From assembly GCF_030272615.1 (NCBI RefSeq), contig NC_081413.1:188972169-189036168 (forward strand): DNA of 64,000 bases, given 5' to 3'. Below the pieces are notes generated by a model. That model made no database searches and had not been told where the DNA came from. It saw nothing but the letters and a program-made list of their open reading frames with translations. Below are positions 12,405 through 23,646 of the stretch, piece after piece. The DNA comes from Cryptomeria japonica. Taxonomy: Eukaryota > Streptophyta > Pinopsida > Cupressales > Cupressaceae. The translations under genes and the position numbers were made by a program. Every line of letters begins with the position of its first letter. Position 1 is the stretch's first letter.

Positions 12405-15400
12405 ATTCTTGATTCTCTTCTTCGTTGGATTTCTAAAAACCTTCAAACTTGGTGAGGATAGCTTTGACCTCTGATTCGTTTGGCATCAAGGTAGAACTTG
12501 TGATGATTTGAACACGGGAAATTACATCTTGGATCTTCACGTGCTTCTTCTTAACATCCTTTAGCATGGATGCGAGTACTTCAAAGCTGAATTGAATTTC
12601 TAACAATTTATCAAATGTATCAAGCGAGAAGTCTTGTCCCGTGCACTGGTCCATCAAGGAAAGAAATTCTTGGGTGACGAACTCAGCAGTGACGAGATTT
12701 TGATCACCATCATACAAATACCAAGGAAGATCACCTACTTTAGCAAAAATAAGGTCAACCTCATCATCACCTTCTTTCTTTTCGCGATCCAACTCTGCAA
12801 TCATTAATTTCATTGTCTCTTGTTTATGAGACAATAATGACAAGATCTGAATATACTTCTCCCTTGTGGGAATTACTTGTTCTCAACCAAGACATCTATC
12901 CTAAAATCCTCCATTTTGCTCCAAAGGGTAGTGCTTTTCACAACTTCCTAAATTTCCTGAGATAAAGAGGTTTTGAGTCTTTGCATCTGACTCTAGATCA
13001 CTTCATAATCAGACAATAGCTCCACCATTGAACTCAGAAGATGAGAGCCTTCTGACCTTAGCCGCGAGATCCCTTCGTCCATTACTCAGCCCTTAGCTCC
13101 TACCTGCTCAATCTTCTTGATAGCTTCAGTATCTATTGATGATCCTATAGGTTCAACCTCTTGACAAGATTGTGTTACCTTTAAGAGGACGTTGGTCAGC
13201 TACTCACACTTTTGCTTCAGGATATTTTTCTCATCCCTCTCCTAATCCAATCTTCTTAACAAAGAATTTAGGGTTGTTTGAGAATCTAATTTCACACTTT
13301 CATGTGTCTCCACTCCGAGCTCCACAACTTGCATGGTATAATCTTTTGATCTTATGCTGCCTTTGTCCTTGTCTAATGATGGCACCATAACTTCAGCATA
13401 TTTTCTTTAGAAGCTGGGTCTACTACTACCCAAGATACTGTCTTTGGCTTCTTTGTTCCCTTAGGCTTTGGAGGAAACAAAACTTCAAAGTCAAATTCAT
13501 CAGGAGATATTACCTATTTCTTCCTCTTAGGGGCCACTACTTCCATCCAAGGGGGTAGTTCTGGATTGGATGACGGAGTAGTAGCTCGTTGCTGACTTGG
13601 GCTTGAAGATTCTGGAGTAGGTTGACTGGAACTTGGAACAGTTGCAAGTGTAACTGATGGTGCGGATATTGAAGCATCTAATGGAACATTTGTTGTTGGT
13701 ACCTCTTCAATTATTGGTGGAAGAGTTGAGGGTGCCGTCAATGTAACTTCAGCGCTTACCAATGAAGGGATTGTTGTGATGGTGGTAGTAATGGCTGGTA
13801 AATCTACCGAAACCTGTTCTGCAAGTGCATCTTGCAAAGTTTCAATAAAATCCATCATGGTAGACTCAAAAGAAGATGAAGGAATATCATCTAAAGTAGT
13901 GAAGTTGGTTATTGTAAAAAATTGACCAGTGGTCTCTGATTGTGGCATGTCCATACTTAGATCTCCATCTTCATGAATATCTTCATCTTCTTGATCAAAA
14001 TCAGAGTCAGAATCAATAGAGTGAATGACTACTTGTGAAGTGGTTGTCGTATCTACCTAAACTGAATGTGCTAGTTCTTCTACCTGAACTTCCTCTTGTT
14101 GAGGAATTTCGCCTTCTTCGACCTCCTAACCCTTTCCAGCTTCACTGACAGGTTGTTGTTCTGGCTCTTTTGCCGCTGCCTCCTGTGACGTTGATGATGA
14201 TTCGCCTTGCTCTGACCCTTTAACTGTAAATTTGATTTTAGGCCCTTTACCTTTTGATTGTACCACAGGAGCTGAGGATAGTGCTTGCGAGTCTGCCCTG
14301 TTCTTGGTTCTTGTTTCAGCTGTCGCTGTCTTGCCCAATGGACCATCACTATTGTCATCATCTTCTGAACTAGTAGGAAACTGTTTCATCCTGAGATTCT
14401 TCTTTAGCAACCAAGCATTGATGTTTGCTATGATGGGAGAGATCCTTTGAGTAATGGACTTGCTTTCCTTCTTTGACCTTTGCACAAGTGGGAGTGGGGA
14501 ATCAGCAATCTTCTTCTCATAGTAAACAGGATCCACTATGTCATATGTGTCTTCCATAGTCATTGGGATCTTAGCTACATCCAGATTTTCAATTTGTTCT
14601 AGATTAAGGCGACTGAAGTCCATCCTCCTAATATCCTCCTCATTCTGACAGTCCGCCCAAACATCTTCAAACCTATAGACATGAGTGTATGTCCTTTTGA
14701 GCTTTCTTTTTATACCCCGAAAATCAAAATCGGTTTGGGCCTTGAATCTTCTCATGGTATTTCACTGCATCTCCTCCTCCATATTTTTGGCTTTGGGATT
14801 AGTTAGCATGGAATACCTGTTGATTGACTCTGGGAATTTCAGCCCAGTCTTGTGTGCTTGTGATTGTTTCTCATGCACACTAATCAGTTGCCTGCATAGC
14901 TCCATAAGGACAATTTTATCTGAAGGAAACCTTGGAAGAATGAAGGGCTCACCTTAGAAGCATCCAATCTAGATATAGGTAAATGTGGGGAATTGAAGGA
15001 AGACACACCCAAAGTGGGACACCCTGCTGTAAGCGGCCTCTGATATTTTTCTCTTATACAGACATTTATCAAAAATGCACTTCCAAACAGAAAAGAAAGC
15101 ATCATTAACCCTCCTGTAATGATTACCTTGATTTTTGATAGTTAGTTGATCATAGTACTCCCAAACAGGCACCATTCTTCTATCACCCTTGGTTGACAAG
15201 CCTTAATATTGCCTCATAGAAGCAACTGCGTAAACCAGGTATGAGGTCATATAAAACTTCAGTGTTACCTTGACCTCTTTTAGTTGGGCGCAAAGCGCGT
15301 CACTGATTTGTTCTCCCCAATCAATTCTTGCAGCTCCCTTTCTGATTATATTCATGTAGTAAATCATCCAGCTTTGGAAATAATGAGTCTTTTAATCCTC

Positions 15401-16004
15401 TCACTCTGGATAACATGGTGACCATGTCATTATATTCCTCATTAAAATCACTCTTGTGGAAAGACTTAGGCCATCGTGAGGTGAGGGAAGATCTAGCGGT
15501 TGAGAGATAAACAGTATTGATCACATTTTTGCATTTATCCTCGTGTTTCTCGTAGTACTCTTGAGCATTCTCTTGAGAAATATCAGCCACTTCTTTAGCT
15601 GATGAGCCTTTGAAAATACTATTGAAGAATACGTTGTCTAGAGTCATTATGACCTTCTGATAATCATCTTTTACCTGCCTTGTGTTTGGATCAAAGTGAT
15701 CAACCACTGCTAGTACAAATTCAGGATCGTGAGCCACAACTGGGAAAGATGTATACTTATGCAGCTCAGATTTGATTAAACTGGTCAGGCATGCAAGAGC
15801 CTTTTGAATTCGGTCAAGAAACTCTTGCATGTCAACATGCCCAATTTCGGTGTCCCTGATCTCCTTAATGTTAGGATCCACTGAACTCTCAGGGTACATA
15901 TTCAAGTACCTATCGTACTTGTATTTCATCTTTTTTTATGATGCCTTACTCGGAGAAGGTTGTCCTGAGGAAGACTCGGGCTTGTTGTGGGAGAGCTTTG
16001 ACAT
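12405..16004 (-). pseudogene. U3-encoded ORF, 3' LTR copy
   Basis: Start ATG at 16004 (protein begins MSKLSHNK). The same coding sequence as in the other LTR (24566-28169), but with more interruptions, for example near 15200-15320, 14884, 14060 and 13500. Recognisable blocks on the minus strand are the N-terminal domain (15929-15321), a second block including STKGDRRMVPVWEYYDQLT (15199-14969), a Lys-rich and acidic disordered part (14755-14126), a Ser/Thr/Pro-rich part (13954-13514) and a C-terminal helical segment (12843-12433). A one-base frameshift near 15373 is shared with the other copy. Function unknown; the fold resembles other retroelement plant-mobile-like proteins, which is a tentative match. 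Confidence 0.7.
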
Positions 16005-16174
16005 TCGTGCACAATGATTGCATTCAACACTGATGATTAGCCATTCATCATTATCAAAAAATCAATTTTTTTCTCAAACGGATCGAAAAACGAGACTCAA
16101 AACAGGCCGAGGAGTAAAAACTGCCAAAACAGCAGGTTAGAGAAAAAAAGTCCGATCTGCTTGTAAAAACAAAA

Positions 16175-17304
16175 TGCACATCGGGGTTTAAAGTCCGATG
16201 TGCAATTCCGGGGAATATGAACAGCACATCGGGGTTTAAACTCCGATGTGTAAATTTGGAAAAATAACATGCACATCGGGGTTTAAAGTCCGATGTGCAT
16301 GTTCGAAAAAAATCAAAGGCACATCGGACTTTAAAGTCCGATGTGCTTTTAACTGGGAAGGACAACTCGGTGACATGTCGGGTTTTAAAACCTGACATGC
16401 CACCTTATACCTCTCCGCATATCGGATTTTAAAGTCCGATATGCGGAGGTTAATAGGCCGCATATCGGACTTTAAAATATGATATGCAGAGAAAATAAAT
16501 CTTCAGCTGCACACCGGAATTTAAAGTCCGGTATGCAGCTTAAGATAGGGGGCTTTGGAGGACAATCGGGTTTTGAAGTCTGATTGTTCTCCGAAACAAA
16601 GGAGGCAATCGAACTTCAAAATCCAATTGACTTCCGAAGGAGAAATCCGAAAGCAATCAAGAAAAACAAACAAAAAAGAAAAAAGAAAGTGAAAACACGC
16701 AAACAATAAAAACCTGAAAACAAGAATCCTACCTCTTCCACTGTGGTGTTTGCAAAATCCGGATATCGAGCGATTCGATCGAGCGATTCGATCAAGCAAC
16801 AAAGAATAAAAGTTGAATCACGATGGGAGAAAACGGAAGAGGGAGCGCACGAAGAGGAAAACGAAACACAAAGAAAAATAAAGCATGAAAAATTAATTTT
16901 AAAAGGCAATTAACTAACCCTAAAAACAATTAATGTGCCATTAATTACAACCCACAATTGCATGTCGGGTTTTAAAGTCCGACATGCAAGCCAAGGACAC
17001 TTGCACGTCGGACTTTAAAGTCTGACATGCAACTGAGAACAAACTACATGCAGTTCGGACTTTAAAGTATGAACTGCATACAAAGACAGCCTGTAGTTCG
17101 GGTTTTAAAACTCGATCTGCAGTCGAAAACAAATCGCAACTCGAGTTTTAAAACCCAAACTGCAGTCATAAACCACATGCAGTTCGGACTTTAAATTCTG
17201 AACTGCAGATAATAACAAAACACAAATACACTTCGGACTTTAAAGTCTGAAGTGTGCTTATTAACAAAGAACCCTGCGGTTCGGACTTTAAAGTCCGAAC
17301 TGCA
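16175..17304. repeat. Array of 18 palindromes in U3 (3' LTR)
   Basis: Eighteen dyads of about 26-36 bp share a core like CGGACTTTAAAGTCCG. Starts are near 16175, 16224, 16268, 16319, 16373, 16413, 16458, 16505, 16560, 16602, 16959, 17001, 17048, 17091, 17135, 17177, 17228 and 17275. The one at 16319-16346 is a perfect 28-bp palindrome. Arms differ between dyads (for example GCACATCGG, GCATGTCGG, CGCATATCGG, TGCAGTTCGG, ACACTTCGG), yet each arm mostly complements its own partner. Spacers are about 15-25 bp of unrelated A-rich sequence, and a gap of about 320 bp splits the set 10 + 8. The array sits upstream of the U3 ORF start, in a promoter-like position. Confidence 0.92.
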
Positions 17305-17650
17305 TGGTAAACTGCAATCCTGGAAAAACAAGGAAAACAATGAAAATGAAAGACAAAAAGCGAAACGAACTAACCGATCGAGTCGATTAAGCTCTCTTGG
17401 AGACCATAAGGTATGAAACGGACCAGTTTCGTAGGGTTGCCTCACGATTTTGGCCATACTGAAATTGAGGACAACAGTTGGCTCTGACTGGGGAACAAGC
17501 TGCACCACTTGAAGCTTGTAGAATCCGAAACTCCAAGTCCCTGTATCCATTGGGTTATAGAGTGAGGCAACGAAAAGAAAGAGAAAAGACTATACATATT
17601 TTACAAAAGGTAAAACTTCCTTTACATTGCTCTCTATTGAGTAAAGAGCT

Positions 17651-18805
17651 TCAAATGTTCTCCGCTATGAGGTAACGAGAATGGGGTACCATCTGCATAT
17701 GCAAGTAAGTAGCTATGCTCGCCACATACTTCATGAATAGTGAAGGGACCTCTCCACAAGGAATCAAATTTTCCATGCAAGCCTTTTGGTTCCCTCCTCT
17801 TGTCCTATAACAAGACTTGATCACCAACTGAGAAGTCGCGGGAAGTTGTTTTCCTATCAAACAATGCCTTCACTTGGCTTTGGTGTGCAACAATCCTATC
17901 CACCACTTCAGTCCTTGTTTCTTCCAGCTGAGAAAGAAACATAATTCGCTTATCCAGTGAATCTTGATATGTGTTGTCTTCAATGGTCTTAGCGAGCTTT
18001 AGTGCTGGAAGTTCCACAGTGATCGAAATCTCGGCATTCAACCCATACAAAAGTTGAAAAGGTGACACGTCAATTGCTCTTTTGGAGTCATACGATCCGC
18101 CCATAGCGTATCATAAAGAGCTTTATGCCAAAACCGTTGTTTCTCATCAACAAGTTTCCTCATGATAGTGACCAGGTTCAGGTTCTTGTTGCTTGACTTA
18201 GCCTGATCATTTCCTTACGGATAATAGTCAGATGAGTGTGAAAGAGTAATACTATGATCAAAGCAAAAATCAATTATCTCATAAGACGAAAAACATGAAG
18301 CATTATCAGCTACAATCTTATGAGGAACACCAAACCTTGAGACGATGTTCTCCTTTAGAAACTGACAAACCACCGCTGAGGTAGATTGCTTAGTTGGAAT
18401 TGCTTCCACCCACTTGGTGAAGTAATCTGTTATTGTGAGGATGTATATGTGACCTGCGCTTGATGTTGGATTGACAGGTCCAATGAAGTCCAATCCGCAC
18501 TGTTTGAAAGGCTCTTCAATTATTACTGGCTTTAGTGGAAGTGCAGCTAGTTTAGGCTTGCCAACAAATTGCTGACATTGCTCACACTTGCGAACTCAAC
18601 TGTATGTATCTTTAAATAATGTTGGCCAATAATACCTAGCATGCAAGATTTTGTGTGCAGTAATAGGGGCAAAAAAGTATCCTCCACAAGCAAGATCATG
18701 AAAAGATTGAAGTAATCTTACTTGTTGTTGTTTGTCCACGCAACGCAGGAAATTGCCGTCCAGACCCTTCCAGTACAAACCATTATCCCATAGGACAAAA
18801 TTCAC
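17651..18805 (-). pseudogene. Ogre-like integrase, inactive
   Basis: The N-terminal zinc-binding region (18805-18560) shows an H...H...C-x2-C pattern ending CEQCQQF. The core follows: first Asp in LDFIGPVN (about 18490), TDYFTKWVEA, then the second Asp in VADNASCF (about 18300). The third catalytic residue is lost: the site expected to read GQAES reads DQAKS near 18195, Glu to Lys. Stops occur at 18593 (TGA) and 18212 (TAA), and the part from 18104 is shifted in frame. The C-terminal part ends with FDRKTTSRDFSVGDQVLL and a segment around 17800-17660. No working integrase could come from this copy. Confidence 0.85.
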
Positions 18806-18823
18806 TGCTTTGAGCTTTAAGGT

Positions 18824-19393
18824 TCACTTTTCTTTCCTTGACAGATGTGCGGGACAATCTCCATATGTCAAGAGATACGCCAATTCAGAATACCACTCAT
18901 CAGTAGTACTAATTACGAATAGAACATGAGGAAGATCTTGATTAATACCTTCTTTTTCAAGTACCACTTCATCTATTGATTTATTGTCAGCTATCAACTG
19001 ACATAGACCTTTCCCACGAACCAACTTAGTGGGCTTGATTTCCATATCATATTCTTGAATCTTGGCAACCCAGTTGCCCCTTTTAGTCCCTAACTCTTGT
19101 TGTGTCAGAATAGACTTAACAACAACATCAGGAACAAGAGCAACGACATGTGAATTCAGAATATAGAACCCGAAATGTTTAACTACTTTCACCATGGAAA
19201 AGGCATGCTTCTCCATTTCTGAGTATTTCAACTCATGAGCTTTCAACGGATAACTCATGAACGCGATAGGTGATTCCACACCTTCACTATTTCTTTGCAT
19301 TAGTATAGCTGAACAAGTATGATCTGACGCATAGCTATACATAATGAACTCCTTAGTATAATCTAGGCATACTAAGACTGGAGCATTTGCCAT
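18824..19393 (-). pseudogene. Gypsy RNase H of the Ogre-like element, catalytic Asp lost
   Basis: This is the ordinary Ty3/gypsy RNase H that follows RT. The motif usually read as TDASD is here YSYASDH, so the first catalytic Asp is Tyr. The later Glu (KYSEMEKHAF) and Asp (LVPDVVVKSIL) positions remain. It connects in frame to RT through the TAG at 19403. Loss of this residue fits a role taken over by the second RNase H at 20561-21556. Confidence 0.8.
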
Positions 19394-19405
19394 GGCTTCT
19401 TTGAT

Positions 19406-20551
19406 CTAATGGAAAGCTTTCTTTCCTTCTGGAGTCCATTTGAAGAGAGAATTACCCTTCATCATATTGACTATATGACGAGTTTGTTCGGCAAAATCGG
19501 GAATGAATCTTCGCAGGAAATTAACTTTTCCGAAGAAAGAATGAACAACAGTCTTACTGGTCGGCAATGAAAGGTCACAGATTGCTTTTACCCTTTCCGC
19601 ATCAATTTTAATACCTTCCTTCGAAACAATATGCCCAAGCAATTTACCTTCAGTGACCCCAAAAACAAACTTCTTGGGATTGAGAGAGATTCCATGCTGG
19701 CGGCATTTTTCTAAGACTTGTTGTAGATGGGAAAAATGATCTTGATGTTCCTTGGAATAAACTATCAAATCATCTAAATAGACAACAATGAACTTACCAA
19801 GAAAACTTCGGAAGGCCAAATCCATTGCATGTTGGAAATTTGCTCCCACATTTATTAACCCAAAAGGCATCCTGCGATATGCAAAGGTACCCCAAGGCGT
19901 GGTAAATGCGATCTTGTGCTGATCTTGTTCCAACACTTCTACCTGATTATAACCTGAAAATCCATCCAACATGGACATCATCTCTGCTCCAGTACCAGCT
20001 TTTAGGACATGGTCCATGACAAGCAAAGGATAATTATCCTTCAAGGACGCCTGATTCAAGTTTTGGAAATCTACACATATCTGAATTTCACCATTCTTCT
20101 TATGTATAGGTACAATGTTAGCAATCCAAGAAGAATGGTGGATGGGGAAGATTATCTTTGCTTTCAACATCTTTTGTACTTCAGCAAAGATGGTGTCAGA
20201 GATTTTTGGATTGTATTGCCTTTGCTTCTGACGAAAAGGCGAAATACTTGGTTTCAAAGGGATGTCATGGCGGAGCTCTTCAGGATGAAAAGACTTCAGA
20301 TCTTCATAGGAATATGCCAAGACGTCAAAATACTGCTGCAATAATGCAACAAATTTCTGTCTTTCTTCTTGTGAGCAACATTTTCCAATGTTGATCATTT
20401 TGGGATTGTCCTCAGTCCCAATGTTTATTTGTTCATATTCCATTGACCCTGTAGTTGATCTTTGTTGCTTCTTAACATAGCGATCATGCTTGTCAAAAAG
20501 CTTTTCTAGCGAAACTAGACCCTTGGGGATCTTGTTTCCTTTTAGTTGCAA
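19406..20551 (-). pseudogene. Ogre-like reverse transcriptase
   Basis: A 381-residue uninterrupted stretch. RT blocks in order: HSSWIANIVPIHKKNG, CVDFQNLNQAS, SMLDGFSGYNQV, FTTPWGTFAYRRMPFGL, then the catalytic YLDD (in VVYLDDLIVYSKEH), SLNPKKFVFGV and the connection to RNase H. The catalytic Asp pair is present, so this domain is the best preserved of pol. It is part of a single polyprotein frame that is interrupted on both sides by stops (20558 TGA and 19403 TAG). Confidence 0.92.
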
Positions 20552-20560
20552 AAATTTCTC

Positions 20561-21556
20561 TCATGTTACTACGTCAACACTTTCAATTGCATCCTTTGAA
20601 GGGTAGTGACTACCTTCAAAGTACAGATCATCAAAATTGTCAGAAGTCTGCAAAAAATTTATCACATGATGATCATCATTAAATACCTGCCAATGATCAG
20701 AGTTGTCAGGGACGCTCGGCCGGAAAACTAACTCAACAACATAAGTTGATCTGGGGAAATCTTTGTGAGGAACCAAAGATGTTGCTGACACTGCTAATGA
20801 ATCAGCCCTGTTATTGAATTCATGAGAAACCACAGATATATCAAAAGCATCAAAAGTTTCTATTAAATCCTAGACAAGATTGCGGTAATGCCGCAGTCTT
20901 TCACTCCTTGTTTGATATATATTCCTGACCTGGCAGACTTTTAACTCGGCATCTCCCTGAGCATGCAAGTTCTTAATTCCCTTCTGCTGAGCAACATTCA
21001 TTCCCAAAAGGAGTGACTCATACTCAACAGTGTTATTTGCATTATTGAACTGCAATTTGAAGGAGAAAGGGAAAAAATTACCCTCAGGAGAAACCAGAAC
21101 AATACCGGCTCCTGATCTGGTGGAAGAACAGCTGCCATCAAACTCCAGCATCCAAACATCATCTAGACTACCAATGTTGACGGTATCAAAATTGAGAATT
21201 TCTTGTTGTGAAGTTGAAGCTCCTTTTGATTCAATAACACTACTTTCACAATCAACTAGGAAATAATTGAGTGAAGTATCAACTTCACTCTCAGGAGTCA
21301 TCTTTAGACCATCATCAGCATGCATGGAATAATTACCCATGCCTGATGATTTGAAAAGAATCTGGGCCCGCTGATCGTCAGACTTGACAATGGTATATTT
21401 TGATTCTTTTTCTGGAAGTAACCTTTGGACAACTCCTTTAATTGGGATATGAGCCTCAGTCATATCCATGTTTAACTCACCCCCAACATCTCTACAAAAA
21501 TTCCTTCCCAACAATAGCCCATAGGAAGCTGGTACGTCAGCTACCAGTACTGTCAT
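20561..21556 (-). pseudogene. Second RNase H (aRNH type) located between protease and RT
   Basis: Motifs: VWMLEFDGSCSSTRSGAG (first Asp), NTVEYESLLLGM (Glu), HAQGDAELKVCQVRN (second Asp) and EFNNRADSLAVSA (last Asp). All four acidic positions expected of the RNase HI fold are present. This is the archaeal-like RNase H known from the Tat lineage. One stop at 20867 (TAG in NLV*DLIE, most simply from TGG) separates 21556-20870 from 20833-20561. In the Tat elements I know, the extra RNase H follows the gypsy RNase H; here it precedes RT. Confidence 0.85.
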
Positions 21557-21922
21557 GTTGATTTTCTTTTCTGGGAATGAAGCAAAGGCAAACTATGCAT
21601 CTTTGATTTGACCAATCAAAGGAACTTGTTTGTTATCCATAGAGAAACACCTTCCAAATGTTTTGGTCAAAGTTAAACCAAGGGAACTGGCAAATTTTGA
21701 TGGCATAACATTATCAGATGCCCCGGAATCAATTACACAGTTGCTAAGCTTGTAACCATTTATTAACAAACAGATGTAAAATGGTTCTATCTTCTCAACA
21801 GGAGAAGGGGAAGATACTAGATTGTTTTGAAGCAAGTTTGATTTTGGAAGATTGCTAGGGGTAATATCTTTTTCTTTAACAAATTTGACCAAATGGTCAA
21901 ATTGATTGGGGTTAGATCTCAA
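21260..21922 (-). pseudogene. Ogre-like aspartic protease
   Basis: The retropepsin-like motif CVIDSGASDNVMPS near 21740 contains an intact DSG active site. The second conserved block, YGLLLGRNFCRDVGGELN, lies at about 21525-21470. A TAG at 21590 (KDA*FAF) interrupts the domain. It shares frame with gag upstream and the second RNase H downstream. The C-terminal limit against RNase H is approximate. Confidence 0.85.
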
Positions 21923-21925
21923 AAA

Positions 21926-23473
21926 TTATACCTCAGACATTTGTATCTTGGTTTTTCTAGCATGATCTAGAATATCAAATGACTGAAAAGAATTCATTAA
22001 AGATGAACTTGTGTTCTCATTTTGAGAACTTACAACATGAGGAACACTAGTCTTTGGTGCAGGTGCAGAAAAATTAACAGTAGTTGAAGGAGTACTTACA
22101 CCTTTATCTTTCGTGACGTCATTTGAGATAGAAGTGTCCTTTGGGGGATTTGGTAAAGGAGTCTCGCGCTTAGCAATAGAAACAGACAAACGTTGAGAAT
22201 CCTGGATCTGAGCAGAATCATCATTTTTCACATTGGTAGGTGGCGGAGCCACTTGTGTTTGTGAATGCGTGAACACTGCAAAGACATCTCCTTCACGTGC
22301 ATTTGATGCATCATCTTCTTGGTACTGCAAAAACCTGATGTTAGAGTCGCCAGCTAAATCCGCATCACCTTCTTGATGCAAATTAGCATCTTCTTCACCA
22401 AAAGGAGGAAGATCATTTTGTTCAGCTTCATAGTATCCAATAGCTTAACTTTGGGGTGGTGCTTCCAATGCAAGCCTCTCTAAAGCAGGAGGTAATTTAT
22501 CCCGATTACGCATAGCGTAATTAGAAGCATTGTTTGGATAAGTTCTTCTTGGGACGTCTCGATAAGAAGTATTTCCTTGTGAGGAAATCTGCTTCTTAAG
22601 CGCCAGCAACTCATTTGCTAGCTTCTGTATCATAGGATCAACGAAACTAGTTGAAGAAAGAGATGCATCGGCAGCTTGATTACTCCTAACCTTGTTAGGA
22701 TATCTCCTTATCTTGCCAGCAAGGATAAGATCATCTTCAACCGATATGGCCATTTGTTGAGCTGCAGCCAAATCTGTAGGATTGTTCCTCCGCAAAAGGA
22801 AACTCACCTCTGGCAATTGGAAGTTGATGAAAAAACATTTCAAGTTTCCAACAGTAGGTCTTAAAGTAACTGGAATATGATTATGTAACTTGTCAAACTT
22901 GGCTACAAACTCACGCATGGGTTCCTGAGGCTTTTTCTTCAACTGAGTTAATTGTGCTAATAAAGCATGATCATCTTCAGCAGACTTGAATCTCGCCTCA
23001 AACAATATTCTGAGAGATGCCCAAGAAGTGATACAAGCATTGGGTAGATGATAGAACCAATCGGTAGTAGCTCCATGCAAAGTTTCAATGAACAATCTTA
23101 CTGAAACATCTTTGTGTTCAACACCAAGAACTCCACAAGCGATGTAGAAGGCAATAATGTGTTCGTCTGGATGTTGAGCACCATCTCCAAAAAATTTCGG
23201 TAGATTTTTTCGCGTACCTTTGGGTAATTCATGCAAAGGTGCGGTCAAGTTCAGAGGACCAAAAGAAGTACCCCAAGGACCAGCAACAGCCATCCTTAAT
23301 GGATTATAAGGTGGTATTACAAAAAGATTTGCTAATGGAACAACTGCAACTTGCAAACTTGATGCCTCGCTTGGTACGGGAGATCGCCTTGCAGATGGAG
23401 GAAAACTTCGTGTCCGTTGCAAAGGAGAAAACGTCTGTGGAGGTGTCACAAAGGGATAATTGAATTGCTGCAA
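21926..23473 (-). pseudogene. Ogre-like gag
   Basis: The gag core, 23473-22445 (342 residues), includes LPKFFGDGAQHPDEHIIAFY, TDWFYHLPNACITSW and MREFVAKFDKLHNHI, typical of Retrotrans_gag. The same frame continues after a TAA at 22442 through 22381-21926, a Ser/Thr-rich linker that ends just before protease. No CCHC zinc knuckle is visible. The ATG at 23473 lies 174 bases from the LTR, after the primer-binding site, and is the likely start. Confidence 0.88.
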
Positions 23474-23646
23474 TACTTCAAAGGTAGGATCAACAATTCT
23501 TGTTAATTTTTGCCCACGAGTGTAACATCGATCAGCCAGATTATGATCTGAAGAAAAACAACAATGTGGAAATTACAATGAAAACGCATTGCAACCCAAG
23601 AGACAAACCGGTTGCACGTCGTTCCCCAGCAGAGTTGCCAAAAAAC
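23474..23646 (-). other. Leader of the Ogre-like element
   Basis: Short untranslated leader between the 5' LTR and gag, containing the primer-binding site. No other feature seen. Confidence 0.6.
23623..23640 (-). promoter_or_regulatory. Primer-binding site of the Ogre-like element
   Basis: Minus-strand TGGCAACTCTGCTGGGGA begins six bases after the LTR end. It resembles the TGGCGACTCTGCTGGGGA type that I associate with tRNA-Arg priming in Tat/Ogre elements; that tRNA assignment is from memory. Confidence 0.75.

Larger units (their letters stand above)
11484..17476 (-). repeat. Ogre-like 3' LTR (left in window)
   Basis: Pairs with 23647-29614 along its whole length with mostly single-base differences. 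In minus-strand order it holds the palindrome array (17304-16175), the U3 ORF (16004 to about 12405), the TATA box (12247-12237) and about 750 bp of R-U5 without genes (12236-11484). Its inner boundary at 17476 is set by the end of similarity with the other LTR. Confidence 0.9.

Noticed and set aside
16175-17304. CRISPR-like array of short repeats and spacers
   Set aside because: The units differ in sequence, each is itself a palindrome, there is no cas gene, and the context is a plant LTR retrotransposon.
16054-17550. ORFs on both strands across the palindrome array with repeated SDFKVR, TLKSDV or GFKTRH peptides
   Set aside because: They are translations of the palindrome core in several frames; they appear on both strands and are not conserved as proteins between the two LTRs.
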